DNA from: JBJHBP01 sp050485645
GTDB lineage: Bacteria; Pseudomonadota; Gammaproteobacteria; Steroidobacterales; Rariloculaceae
Assembly: GCA_050485645.1 (NCBI GenBank)
Contig: JBJHBT010000026.1
Location: forward strand, 1-53,472
Length of the DNA stretch: 53,472 bases
Direction: 5' to 3'
In this document: positions 26,517 to 35,674 of the stretch, piece by piece
Position numbering within the stretch: the first letter of the stretch is position 1
How the letters are laid out: every line of letters begins with the position of its first letter
The notes under the pieces: generated by a model
Databases searched by the model: none
Told to the model about the DNA's origin: nothing
The model's input: only the letters and a program-made list of their open reading frames with translations
Made by a program: the position numbers and the translations under genes

Positions 26517-29033
26517 ATGACTGCATTGAATCGCTTCGGAACCACCCAACGGTACGGGGGGCGATCTTCGGATCGCGTGGGTCGACAGGGGATTGGCGTT
26601 CCCCGACGTCCGGTTGCGCAGGCGGTTGCCCTGTCACTGGCCGTCATGGGTGCGACCGCGCTGGCACAGCAGGGCGTGCTGGAGGAGATCGTAGTGACCG
26701 CCGAGTTTCGCGAGGCGGATGTCCAGGATACGCCCATCGCCATCACGGCTGTCAGCGCCAGCATGATGGAGGCGCGCAGCCAGACCAACGTCTTCGAGAT
26801 CGCCGCACAGGCGCCGAATGTCACCCTGAAGCCAGCCGGTGCGGGCATCGGTCCGGCAATGATCGCGTTCATTCGCGGAATCGGGCAGACGGATTTCAAC
26901 TATGCGCTGGAACCCGGTGTCGGTGTCTACGTGGACGATGTCTACTATCCCACGCTCACCGGCACGCTGCTCGATCTGCTCGATCTCGACCGCGTCGAGG
27001 TGCTGCGAGGTCCACAGGGTACGCTGGCCGGACGCAATTCAATTGGTGGTGCGATCAAGCTGTACTCCCGAGCGCCGCGGCCTGACGGTGGTGGGTTGGT
27101 TCAGCTCACCTACGGCAGCTTCGATCGCGTCGACCTGCGTGCCAGCGGTGATTTCACGATTGTGGAAGACAGGTTGTTTGCACGGGTCGCAGGCGTCAGC
27201 CGCCAGCGCGACGGCTATGTGACACGACTGGACTACCGCTGCGTGCATCCGGGATCGACGGTGCCGACCTTCAGCAGCGGCCGCATCTCCGACTGCACGC
27301 TGGGCAAGGAAGGTGGGCAGTCCTACACCGGCGGACGCGTGAACCTCAACTGGCTGCCATCCGACAACGTGTCGATCAGCTTCATCGCCGACTCGACCAA
27401 CGATCGCTCGCAGGCGCAACCGAATGTGCTGATCGCCGTCAATGAGACGCTGACGGTACCACCGACCGCGACGACGGGGCCGTTCACATTCGAGGACGGA
27501 TTCGCAGGGACTGCCATCGTCGGCACCGACGGCAACCCGGTCTATCTGACCAACGACTTTGTGACGCATGGAGCGTATCGCGGCGATCCGCTTGTGAACG
27601 ACGGGTTCGTCAGCTATGCCACGTACATGGATCCGAACGCCTTCAATCCGGACACCCATCAACGCTATTCACCCGTGGCCATCGAGCCGGTGACCACCCT
27701 GCAGCAGCAGGGCTTCTCAGCCACGATCGACTGGCAGATCAGCGACCGGTTGTCGTTGAAATCCATTACCTCGTATCGCGAATACTCATCATCGTTCGCT
27801 CAGGACGTGGACGGATCCCCGATCAACAGCCAGATGTTGTTGCAGCACCTGGAACACGAACAGAAGGGGCAGGAGTTCCGGCTCAGCGGCCTCGCCTTCG
27901 ATGATCGACTGGACTACACCGTGGGCACGTTCCTGTTCGAGCAGGACGGCACGCTGCAGGCGAACGTCAACCTCTACTATGTGCAGTTCAACTTCATCCA
28001 TGGCCCTGATCCCACGCCGTCGCACAACTACGCCGCGTTCGCACACGCAGGTTACGGTCTTACGGACCGGCTCAATCTCTCCGCAGGCGTGCGTTACTCC
28101 GATGACAAAAAGACCTACGTGCACTTCCGCCGGAATCCGGATGGCACGCTGCCGGAGGGGCCCTGCACGGGGCCGCCGCACTTCATAGGCAATCCGTCGA
28201 ACTGTGCACTGGTTGGCCTGTTCAACGAGGGCGCGACCTGGGCGGATACGCGATGGGACTGGCGGGCAACACTCGACTACCACTTTTCGAGTGAAGTCAT
28301 GGGTTACATGCAGGTCTCCACCGGGTACAAGGGCGGCGGCGTCAATCCGCGACCGTTCGTGCTGCCGCAGTTACTGCCTTTCAACTCCGAAACGCTGACG
28401 GCCTATGAATTCGGTTTCAAGTCACAGCTGTTCAACCGGCGGATGCGCCTGAACGGGGCAGTGTTCTTCAACGACTATACCGATATCATCATGACGCTGA
28501 ATCCCTGTCCGGAAGTTGCGCCGGGTCCGTGCGCGCTGCCCATCAATGCCGGTACGGCCGATGTGCTCGGCGCGGAGCTCGAGCTTGAGTACTACCCGAC
28601 CGATCGCGTGAGCTTCGACGCCTCGCTCAGCTATCTGGACTTCGACTACAAGCGCACCGTGCCTCCGGTAGAGCTGAATCATGTTCCGCCGTTCACGCCG
28701 GAGTGGCAGGCCAGTGCCGGTGTGCAGTACGCGTTTCCGATCGCGAACCTCGGCCGGTTAGCGGTCAGGCTGGATGCCGCCTATCAGTCCGCCATACACA
28801 CCGCGCCCATCAATACGGAGTTCAACCGTATCGCCGGCTACACAGTGGCCAATGCGCGGCTGACCTGGCGCTCGCCTGCCGAGACCTGGGATATGGCGCT
28901 GGAGGCAACCAACCTCACCGACAAGTACTACTACCTGACACTGTTCGACCAGTACGAGAGCGGTGGTGGGACCCTGTCGGGTCAGCCTGGCTTGCCGCGC
29001 ATGTACGCCGTCACTCTGAGGCGGCATTTCTGA
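26517..29033 (+). CDS. TonB-dependent receptor
   Basis: 838 residues from ATG 26517, preceded by GGGGGA. A long n-region with signal peptide ends near residue 51 (ATALAQQ), then the TonB box LEEIVVTAE (55-63), a plug with FIRGIGQTDFN and VEVLRGPQGTLAGRNSIGGAI, and a barrel ending TLRRHF. The plug pattern is that of the receptors common in Sphingomonads and marine Gammaproteobacteria that import xenobiotics, steroids or siderophores; the ligand is unknown. A strong hairpin follows the stop at 29043-29078. Confidence 0.92.
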   Translation: MTALNRFGTTQRYGGRSSDRVGRQGIGVPRRPVAQAVALSLAVMGATALAQQGVLEEIVVTAEFREADVQDTPIAITAVSASMMEARSQTNVFEIAAQAPNVTLKPAGAGIGPAMIAFIRGIGQTDFNYALEPGVGVYVDDVYYPTLTGTLLDLLDLDRVEVLRGPQGTLAGRNSIGGAIKLYSRAPRPDGGGLVQLTYGSFDRVDLRASGDFTIVEDRLFARVAGVSRQRDGYVTRLDYRCVHPGSTVPTFSSGRISDCTLGKEGGQSYTGGRVNLNWLPSDNVSISFIADSTNDRSQAQPNVLIAVNETLTVPPTATTGPFTFEDGFAGTAIVGTDGNPVYLTNDFVTHGAYRGDPLVNDGFVSYATYMDPNAFNPDTHQRYSPVAIEPVTTLQQQGFSATIDWQISDRLSLKSITSYREYSSSFAQDVDGSPINSQMLLQHLEHEQKGQEFRLSGLAFDDRLDYTVGTFLFEQDGTLQANVNLYYVQFNFIHGPDPTPSHNYAAFAHAGYGLTDRLNLSAGVRYSDDKKTYVHFRRNPDGTLPEGPCTGPPHFIGNPSNCALVGLFNEGATWADTRWDWRATLDYHFSSEVMGYMQVSTGYKGGGVNPRPFVLPQLLPFNSETLTAYEFGFKSQLFNRRMRLNGAVFFNDYTDIIMTLNPCPEVAPGPCALPINAGTADVLGAELELEYYPTDRVSFDASLSYLDFDYKRTVPPVELNHVPPFTPEWQASAGVQYAFPIANLGRLAVRLDAAYQSAIHTAPINTEFNRIAGYTVANARLTWRSPAETWDMALEATNLTDKYYYLTLFDQYESGGGTLSGQPGLPRMYAVTLRRHF

Positions 29034-29042
29034 GTGGCCTGC

Positions 29043-29078
29043 GGTGCGATCCGGCTGCCTTCGTGGCCGGATCGCACC
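29043..29078. terminator. Strong hairpin between convergent genes
   Basis: GGTGCGATCCGGC (29043-29055) pairs perfectly with GCCGGATCGCACC (29066-29078), loop of ten bases, nine bases after the receptor stop and before the converging RND permease stop. No T run follows on either strand, so it may act as a shared boundary or mRNA 3' stabiliser rather than a classical terminator. Confidence 0.55.
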
Positions 29079-29135
29079 CGGCAAAGGTCGTCAGGGGAGT
29101 TCAGCGGCCGCGCCGCCATTTCCCCGCGGCGTCGG

Positions 29136-32100
29136 CTACGCCTTCCTGCGTGATGCCATCGCTTCCAGCGCCTTATACGCTGGTGGCACGAACAGCAGCG
29201 CCAGCGTGCTCGCCCCGATCATGCCACCGACGACCACCGTGCCGATGGCCTGGCGGCTGGCTGCGCCAGCGCCGGTGGCGAAGACCAGCGGCAGCGTGCC
29301 GATGATGAACGTCATCGCCGTCATGACGATGGCGCGAAAGCGCTGGCGCGCGGCGGTGATCGCGGCTTCGTCGGGCGTCATGCCGTCGCGGCGGTTCTGT
29401 GCCGCGAACTCTACGATCAGAATGGCGTTCTTCGCCGCCAGGCCGATCAGCACCAGCAATCCCACCTGGAAGTAGATGTCGTTCGGCAGCGCCCGCAGGA
29501 TCGCCGCGCCCGCTGCGCCCAGCACGCCGAACGGCACCGCCACCGCCACGGCGAGCGGCAGCGTGAGCCGTTCGTACTGCGCGGCGAGAATCAGGAACAC
29601 CATCAATAATCCCAGTCCGAAGGCCAGGGCACCGGTGCCGGTGGCGACGTCCAGCTGATAGGCCTCTCCGATCCAGCCGAGCACCGCGTCGGTATCCCGA
29701 CCGACCTCGCTGACAACAGCCTGCAGCGCTGCCATGGCCTGGCCGCTGGTGTAGCCTGGCGCTGGCTCGACGAGCAGCTGTGCCGCGGGGAACAGGTTGA
29801 AGCGGTTGGCGAGGTCCGGTCCGCTGCGGCGCGTCAGCGTGACCAGTGAACTGAGCGGCACCATGTCACCGTCGTTCGAGCGCACGAACACCCGCCGCAG
29901 ATCGTCCGGGTCACGGCGGTACTCTCCTTCGGCCTGCATGTTGACGCGCCACAGCCGTCCACGGTAGAGAAAGTCGTTCACGTACAGCGAACCGAACGTG
30001 CTCTGCATGGCATCGAAAATCGCGTTCATCGGCACGCCCAGCGCACTGGCGTTGTCGCGATCCACGGATGCGTGATAGCGCGGGATGCTGGTGTCGAGCG
30101 TCATGCGCGCGCTGGCCAGTTCCGGGCGCTGGTTCGCGGCGGCGATGACCTGGCCACCGACCGCGGCGAGGTCGTCGATCGTTGCCTCGCCGCGCAGCTG
30201 CAGATAGCCTTCCACGCCGCCGGTCAGCGACATGCCCTGAATCGGCGGCAGCAGGAAGCCGAAAACATTCGCTTCCTCGATGCCGAATCCAAGACCCATG
30301 ATGTTCTGTACCACAGCACCGGCATGCTGTTCCGGTGCTGTGCGCTGGCGCCAGTCGGCCAGGTTCACGAAGCCGACCAGGCCGTTCGAACGCAACGCAC
30401 CGGCCACAATGTCGAATCCGGCAAAGGCGATGAAGTCATCGACTTCAGGCATCGCCAGCAGCTGTTCGGACAGCGTATCGCGCACGTCGATGGTGCGGCC
30501 CAGAGCAGCGGCGGGCGGCAGCGCGCCGGCGACCACGGCGATGCCCTGGTCCTCCTGCGGCACCAGCCCCGAAGGCATGCGAGTCAACAGCCACACGGCC
30601 AGACCGCAGAACACGAAGAACAGCAACGCCGCCACGGCGATACGTCTGACGAGGACGCTCGTGGTGGCGACGAAACCCCGCGTGACCCGGTCGAAGCCGC
30701 GATTGAAGAGCTGGAACGGGCGCGCAACGGTGTGCTTCTGGCGGTCCAGCAGCAGTGCGCACATGGCCGGTGTCAGCGTCAGCGCCACCACACCGGAGAT
30801 CACCACCGACGCTGCGATCGTCACCGCAAACTGTCGATACAGCTCGCCACTGAGGCCGCCGAGAAAGGTGACCGGAGCGAACACCGCAACCAGCACCAGC
30901 GTCGAGGCCACGACCGCGCCCGACACCTGCTGCATGGTCTGGATCGACGCTTCCCGTGCCTTCAGGCCTTTCTCGCTCATCAGGCGCTCGACGTTCTCCA
31001 TGACGATGATCGCATTGTCGACCACGATGCCGATCGCCAGCACCAGACCGAACAGCGTCAGCATGTTCACCGAAAAGCCGAAGGCCTGCATGGCCGCGAA
31101 GGTGCCGATCAGCGACACCGGAATCGCGAGCACCGGAATCAGCGTTGCGCGCAGATGCTGCAGAAACACGAATGTAACCAGTACCACCAGCACGACCGCG
31201 ATCAGCAGCGTGATGATCACCTCGCGAATCGATATTTCGACAAATTCGGTGGTGTCGTAGGGGATCGAGAATTCAAGGCCCGGCGGGAAGCGGGACGAGA
31301 CATCGTCCAGCGTCGCGCGGACGGCCGCGGCGGTCTGCAACGCATTGGCGCCCGGTTGCAGGAATACACCGATCGGCACCGCCGGCTGGCCGTTGTACGT
31401 GGCCGAGAAGTCATAGCTCTGGGAACCCAGTTCCGTGCGTGCAACGTCGGCCAGCCGCAGCGTGGCGCCATCCGGCGTGGAGCGCAGGATGACGCGATCG
31501 AACTCTTCCGGCGTCGACAGCTGCCCGTCGGTGGTCACCGCGAACGTGAACGGCTGATCATGCGGTGCCGGCTGCGCGCCGATCTGGCCTGCGGCGAACT
31601 GCGCGCTCTGGGTGCGCAGGGCGGCAACGACTTCCGTCGGCGTGAGTTCGAATGCCGCGAGCCTGTCCGGATCGAGCCAGATGCGCATCGAGTAGTCCTG
31701 CGGTGCGAACAGTGATGCCGACCCGACGCCGGGGAGACGCACCAGTTCATCGATCACGTTCAGCAGCGCGTAGTTGCTGATGTATATCTCGTCGTAGCGA
31801 CCGTCGGGTGACACCAGCACCGGCAGCAACAGGATATTCGTCGATCGCGACTGTACTCGGACGCCAAGCTCACGTACCCGTTGTGGCAGGCGCGGCATGG
31901 CGGCCTGTACGCGGTTGTTGACGTTGATCGATGCCTGGTCCGGGTTGGTGCCGAGATCGAACGTGACGGTGATCTGCAGCGAGCCGAAGTCCGTGGTCGA
32001 CGACTCCATGTAGATCATGCCCTCGACGCCGTTGATCTCCTGCTCCAGTGGCGCGGCCACCGAGTCGGCGATAACCACCGCGCTGGCGCCGGGGTAGGTG

Positions 32101-32240
32101 GCTTCGATCACGATCTGCGGCGGCACCACGTCCGGGTACTGCTCCACCGGCAGCACCCGCAGCGCCATCAGGCCGGCGAGCACGATGACGATCGAGATTA
32201 CGGCCGAGAAGATCGGCCGGTCTATGAAGAATCGCAGCAT
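29136..32240 (-). CDS. RND efflux permease, HAE1 family
   Basis: 1034 residues, the normal length. It begins MLRFFIDRPIFSAVISIVIVL, the usual first helix, and has the second large periplasmic loop and the KNAILIVEFA segment with the proton-relay Lys. In helix 4 the family's paired acidic residues read VVDNAIIVMENVE: D408 is followed by N409, where AcrB has Asp-Asp. Some RND branches naturally carry this change, so activity is not excluded. It follows its adaptor after three bases and belongs to the TetR-adaptor-permease operon; no outer-membrane factor gene is adjacent. Confidence 0.93.
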   Translation of the reverse strand: MLRFFIDRPIFSAVISIVIVLAGLMALRVLPVEQYPDVVPPQIVIEATYPGASAVVIADSVAAPLEQEINGVEGMIYMESSTTDFGSLQITVTFDLGTNPDQASINVNNRVQAAMPRLPQRVRELGVRVQSRSTNILLLPVLVSPDGRYDEIYISNYALLNVIDELVRLPGVGSASLFAPQDYSMRIWLDPDRLAAFELTPTEVVAALRTQSAQFAAGQIGAQPAPHDQPFTFAVTTDGQLSTPEEFDRVILRSTPDGATLRLADVARTELGSQSYDFSATYNGQPAVPIGVFLQPGANALQTAAAVRATLDDVSSRFPPGLEFSIPYDTTEFVEISIREVIITLLIAVVLVVLVTFVFLQHLRATLIPVLAIPVSLIGTFAAMQAFGFSVNMLTLFGLVLAIGIVVDNAIIVMENVERLMSEKGLKAREASIQTMQQVSGAVVASTLVLVAVFAPVTFLGGLSGELYRQFAVTIAASVVISGVVALTLTPAMCALLLDRQKHTVARPFQLFNRGFDRVTRGFVATTSVLVRRIAVAALLFFVFCGLAVWLLTRMPSGLVPQEDQGIAVVAGALPPAAALGRTIDVRDTLSEQLLAMPEVDDFIAFAGFDIVAGALRSNGLVGFVNLADWRQRTAPEQHAGAVVQNIMGLGFGIEEANVFGFLLPPIQGMSLTGGVEGYLQLRGEATIDDLAAVGGQVIAAANQRPELASARMTLDTSIPRYHASVDRDNASALGVPMNAIFDAMQSTFGSLYVNDFLYRGRLWRVNMQAEGEYRRDPDDLRRVFVRSNDGDMVPLSSLVTLTRRSGPDLANRFNLFPAAQLLVEPAPGYTSGQAMAALQAVVSEVGRDTDAVLGWIGEAYQLDVATGTGALAFGLGLLMVFLILAAQYERLTLPLAVAVAVPFGVLGAAGAAILRALPNDIYFQVGLLVLIGLAAKNAILIVEFAAQNRRDGMTPDEAAITAARQRFRAIVMTAMTFIIGTLPLVFATGAGAASRQAIGTVVVGGMIGASTLALLFVPPAYKALEAMASRRKA

Positions 32241-32243
32241 GGC

Positions 32244-33416
32244 CTACTCCGCACCCGATGGCGGCCGCACCATCACCGGCGCACCGTCCGCAAGCGCCAC
32301 CTGACCATTGATGACGACACGGTCGCCCGCCTGGAGGCCGCTTCGTATCACCTGGCCGCCGTCGCCGCCTTTGATCGTCGGCCCGATGACCACGTTGCGC
32401 GATCTGGCAACGTCGTCCTCAACAACGAAGACGCGCGGGCCGTCGGGGCCCTGACCAACCGCCGAGGCTGTGATCACCACGGCGTGCTCAATGCGCTCCA
32501 GCGGCACGTGGATGCGCACGAACTGGCCGGGGATCAGCGCGCTGTCCGGGTTGGGAAATTCGGCGCGCGCGGTCACGGTACCGGTGCGCGGATCGACACG
32601 ACTGTCGGTGAAGTCAAGCGAGCCGGCATGGGTGTACTCGGTGCCGTCGGTCAGCGCAAGACGCACCGTAGCCGCGTCGTCCGGTGCACTCGCACGCTGG
32701 CGGCGCGCATCGGCTTCCGGCAGCGCGAAACGCACGTAGACCGGGTCGATCTGCGTGATCGTCGTCAGCAGTGTGCCGGTCTCCACCAGGCTGCCCTCGG
32801 AGAGGCTCTCCAGGCCGGCCATGCCATCCACCGGCGCACGCACCTGCGTGTAGCGCAGATTGCGTTCGGCATCGGCCATCGACGCGCGTGACAGGGCGAT
32901 CCGCGCATCGGCCAGTTCCTGCTGGCTCACCGCCTCGTCGCGGTCTCGTTCGCTGACCGAACGGCTTTCATGCAGTTCGTCCATGCGCGCGCGTTCGCGG
33001 CTGGCGCGGGCGAGGGCTGCCTGTGCATCGGCCAGTTCCGCCTGCGCACGCTGCAGCGCGATGCGATACGGCTCGGGATCGATGCGAAACAGCGCATCAC
33101 CTGCGGACACGGCACTGCCTTCCGTATACAGGCGCTGTTCCAGGATGCCGCCGACGCGGGCGCGTACCTCGACTTCGCGCACGGCGCGCACGCGACCGGC
33201 GTACTCGCCGAATATCTCGACGTCGCGCGGCGCGACGGTGGCGACGGTCACCGGCATCGGTGGCATGGCCTGCTGGGCGCCGTTGGCAGCAGGATCCCCG
33301 CCATCGCCACAGCCTGTGACCAGCAGCGCGCCGGTCACGAGCAGGGTGATAACGACGCTGACGGTGCACCTTCCCTGGTGCGGTGCAGAGCGCGATGTGT
33401 CGTGCTTTCGTTCCAT
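32244..33416 (-). CDS. RND efflux periplasmic adaptor (membrane fusion) lipoprotein
   Basis: 390 residues from ATG 33416, with GGAAG upstream. The N-terminus has a lipobox (LLVTGC, lipidated Cys near residue 34). The usual order follows: barrel-sandwich half VEVRARVGGILEQRLYTEGS, a coiled-coil hairpin rich in Ala, Arg and Glu (about 110-180), the second lipoyl half LRYTQVRAPVDGMAG, and a beta-barrel domain. It links the inner-membrane permease to an outer-membrane channel. The frame is open upstream to 33713 but overlaps the TetR gene there. Confidence 0.9.
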   Translation of the reverse strand: MERKHDTSRSAPHQGRCTVSVVITLLVTGALLVTGCGDGGDPAANGAQQAMPPMPVTVATVAPRDVEIFGEYAGRVRAVREVEVRARVGGILEQRLYTEGSAVSAGDALFRIDPEPYRIALQRAQAELADAQAALARASRERARMDELHESRSVSERDRDEAVSQQELADARIALSRASMADAERNLRYTQVRAPVDGMAGLESLSEGSLVETGTLLTTITQIDPVYVRFALPEADARRQRASAPDDAATVRLALTDGTEYTHAGSLDFTDSRVDPRTGTVTARAEFPNPDSALIPGQFVRIHVPLERIEHAVVITASAVGQGPDGPRVFVVEDDVARSRNVVIGPTIKGGDGGQVIRSGLQAGDRVVINGQVALADGAPVMVRPPSGAE

Positions 33417-33490
33417 GATGGTTCTTCCGGACGGTGTCTTCTGATTGGAAATTTCCGGTGGTGTTCGGCGGCGATGTTCAGCCGTGGCCT

Positions 33491-34123
33491 TTAGCGCGTG
33501 GTGTCCGTGGTGTCGTGCGGTGGAGCGATGATGCCGTGCAGGCAGATGTCCAGCAGCTCGCGGTGACGATCGGCCAGCGGTTTGTGACGGGCGGAAATAT
33601 GGTTGGCCAGCACCGCGCCATACAGCATCTCGGCGACGGCCTGCATGGCGGAATCGATATTGTCGATGCGCAGCCGGCCCTGTGCCTGAAGCGTTCTGAA
33701 CAGCGCTGTCCATTCGCCACGACGGCTGTCCGCGTACACGAAGTACAGCGATTTGGCGCGGGCGCGGAATTCCGCCCGCTCGTGAATGAACAGCTCTACC
33801 GTTTCCGGATGCTGGTCGAAGTATTCAAGGTAAGCATGCGCGGCGGCATACATCTGATCCAGCGGATCGCTGTGACGGGCGCGAACCTCGGTCATGCGCT
33901 CGAGCAGCTGGAGCAGGTTCGCATCGAGCGCCGCGAGGAACAGCTCTTCCTTGGTGGGGAAGTGCCGGTACACGGTCCCCTTGCCGACCCCGGCATGATC
34001 GGCGATCTGCTGCACATCGGTTGCCCGGTAGCCGTGCTCGGCAAATACCTGCGCGGCCGCCGCGAGTATTTCCTCGCGACGCAGCGCTGCGCTCTTGTGT
34101 ACGCGTCTGGCCTGGACAGGCAT
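33491..34123 (-). CDS. TetR/AcrR family transcriptional regulator
   Basis: 210 residues. The N-terminal helix-turn-helix is clear: EEILAAAAQVFAEHGYRATD, then VQQIADHAGVGKGTVYRHF (about residues 38-56) and PTKEELFLAAL. The C-terminal ligand domain is helical. It is the first gene of an operon with the RND adaptor (74 bases downstream) and permease. An 18-bp palindrome at 34135-34152, just upstream of its start, is the likely operator, so autorepression together with pump repression is expected. Confidence 0.9.
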   Translation of the reverse strand: MPVQARRVHKSAALRREEILAAAAQVFAEHGYRATDVQQIADHAGVGKGTVYRHFPTKEELFLAALDANLLQLLERMTEVRARHSDPLDQMYAAAHAYLEYFDQHPETVELFIHERAEFRARAKSLYFVYADSRRGEWTALFRTLQAQGRLRIDNIDSAMQAVAEMLYGAVLANHISARHKPLADRHRELLDICLHGIIAPPHDTTDTTR

Positions 34124-34134
34124 ATCGCCGCTCC

Positions 34135-34152
34135 GGACGGACGAGTCCGTCC
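34135..34152. promoter_or_regulatory. TetR operator palindrome
   Basis: GGACGGAC-GA-GTCCGTCC is an 18-bp inverted repeat with perfect 8-bp arms and a two-base centre, 12 bases upstream of the TetR start. GGAC..GTCC symmetry of this kind is common among TetR-family operators. It would cover the promoter or transcript start of the TetR-adaptor-permease operon. Confidence 0.65.
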
Positions 34153-34215
34153 ATTAGGGCTGCGCATTGTGTGCCTGGCGTCCGGTGAAGTCAAGATACG
34201 CCGCGACGACCGCGT

Positions 34216-34704
34216 TCAGCGACGCTTGCCGGCAGCTTCGACCAGTTCTCCGAGCAGCCAAAGGGCCCGTTCCACGCCCTCGCTCCAGCGCACCCCGGCA
34301 CTCAGGCGGATGAAGCGCCGATAGTTGCCACACGCCGAAACGATCACCCCCGGCGCGATCCCGACACGATGCGCGAGCGCCTTTTCAAACAGCTCGACGC
34401 CATCGACCGGGCCGGGCAGCTCCAGCCACAGCACCACGCCGCCGTCGGGATCCGATACCCGCGTGCCGGCGGGAAACGCCTCCGCCAGCGTCGCGGTGAA
34501 GCGTCTGCAGTTGTCGCGCAATGCCGCGCGTACCTGACGCAGATGCCGGTCGTGGGTGGCGCGCATCAGGTAGCGCGCGATGACATGCTGCTGCAGCGCC
34601 GGGGTGGCCACCGACGAACAGAATTTCGCGCGCGACAGCACCGCGGCATGCCGAGGACTGACCGCCCAGCCGATACGAAAGCCCAGCGCCACCGTCTCGG
34701 AAAC
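34216..34704 (-). pseudogene. Remnant of a MocR-type (GntR/aminotransferase) regulator, C-terminal third
   Basis: About 160 codons matching only the end of a PLP-fold aminotransferase domain of MocR regulators: ALGFRIGWAVSP, PDGGVVLWLELP, GIAPGVIVSA and FIRLSAG are recognisable. The winged-helix domain and the first two-thirds of the aminotransferase domain are missing. At the left edge of the homology, the segment that normally reads S-x-S-K-T reads SVSET, so the PLP lysine is absent. A GTG at 34692 allows a 158-residue frame, but it would be a non-functional fragment. The missing part ends exactly where a LysE remnant on the other strand begins. Confidence 0.75.
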
Positions 34705-35013
34705 GGACGCCCGCTGACCTTCCTCGAGGCGGTGGCATTCCAGTTCGTGAACCCGAAGGCATGGTTCATGTCACTGACCGCCGTGTCGGTTTTCATGCCG
34801 CCGCTGCCGCCGCTGCCGCCGCTGCCGCCGCAGTGGCTCGCCGTGGTGACGGTGGCCGCCGTCTATGCGCTGGTTGGGCTGCCGTGTATTTCCACCTGGG
34901 CGCTGCTGGGTGCCGGGTTGCGGCGCCAGCTCGCTGATGCGCGCCTGCGCCGGGTTGCCAGCGCCGCCGTGGTCGTGCTGATGGTGTATTCGGCTGGCGC
35001 TATCTGGATGTAG
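34705..35013 (+). pseudogene. Remnant of a LysE-family exporter, C-terminal half
   Basis: About 102 codons matching the second half of LysE/RhtB amino acid exporters, beginning at RPLTFLEAVAFQFVNPKAW (the conserved FQxxNPKAW block) and continuing through two membrane segments to the stop. The N-terminal half of the roughly 205-residue family is absent, and the upstream frame is only the antisense of the MocR remnant. Within it lies a 9-base tandem repeat (34798-34830) that gives PPLPPLPPLPP. Confidence 0.75.
34798..34830 (+). repeat. Nine-base tandem repeat in the LysE remnant
   Basis: CCGCCGCTG occurs three times in a row (34798-34824) and is followed by a further CCGCCG. It adds Pro-Pro-Leu units to the loop after the NPKAW helix. 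Repeat growth here is compatible with lost selection on the gene. Confidence 0.8.
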
Positions 35014-35023
35014 CCGGAGATCG

Positions 35024-35383
35024 TCAGCCGGGCATCGGCAGGCCGTTCGCGAGCCGCAGCAGGCCGCGCACCTGGCGGTAGATGAACCACAGCCACGCCA
35101 CGGCGGTGATCACCCAGCCGATCAGGATGATCATGGTGATGAATCCGATCACCATCCAGAACAGGGCCCACCAGAAGGAGCGGATCATCCAGCGGTGGTG
35201 GCTGTCGAGCAGCGGCCCGCACTGATGCCGTTTGAGATGGTTGATGATCACGCCGATGATGCTCGTGACGCCGGCTACCGCGCCGACCAGGTGCAGCACG
35301 TAGGTGACGACTACCAGCAGGCGTTCGCTGTCGTCGGTCGCGCGCGGGTAGCGTTCACGATCATGGTCGGCTGAGCGGTACAT
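35024..35383 (-). CDS. DUF4870-like small membrane protein
   Basis: 119 residues from ATG 35383, with AAGGG upstream. A charged N-terminus (to about residue 20) precedes membrane segments at about 22-48, 66-94 and the start of the following loop, with HLVGAVAGVTSIIGVIINHL and WALFWMVIGFITMIILIGW visible. This layout and length match DUF4870 proteins of unknown function. The much longer frame that runs upstream on this strand is antisense to the DUF4159 gene and not real. Confidence 0.7.
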   Translation of the reverse strand: MYRSADHDRERYPRATDDSERLLVVVTYVLHLVGAVAGVTSIIGVIINHLKRHQCGPLLDSHHRWMIRSFWWALFWMVIGFITMIILIGWVITAVAWLWFIYRQVRGLLRLANGLPMPG

Positions 35384-35674
35384 GGCGTTTCCCTTGCGTT
35401 CGCGTTGACCGGATCCTCGCCGTCGAGGCCGGCAGGTGTCCGTTTGACGGTGTATTGCAGCAATCATGCCACTGCCGTTCGGGGCGTAACTGATTGATTT
35501 CGCGTCCGGTACGCGGAGCGCTCCGGCGCAGCGGCGCAATGGCGCATTGGTCCGGGAGTGAAAAGCACCAATAATTGGCGTAATCGGCGGGAATCGACAG
35601 GGCGGGTTGCGCCGTCGCGTGGAACAGTCTTGATCCGGGATGACTTCGTGGAGCGTGGCGGCTACGATCACCCA

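Noticed and set aside
30072..31715. 547-residue plus-strand frame inside the RND permease
   Set aside because: It is antisense to a permease with all family motifs; composition is dominated by Arg, His and Gln, typical of shadow frames in high-GC DNA.
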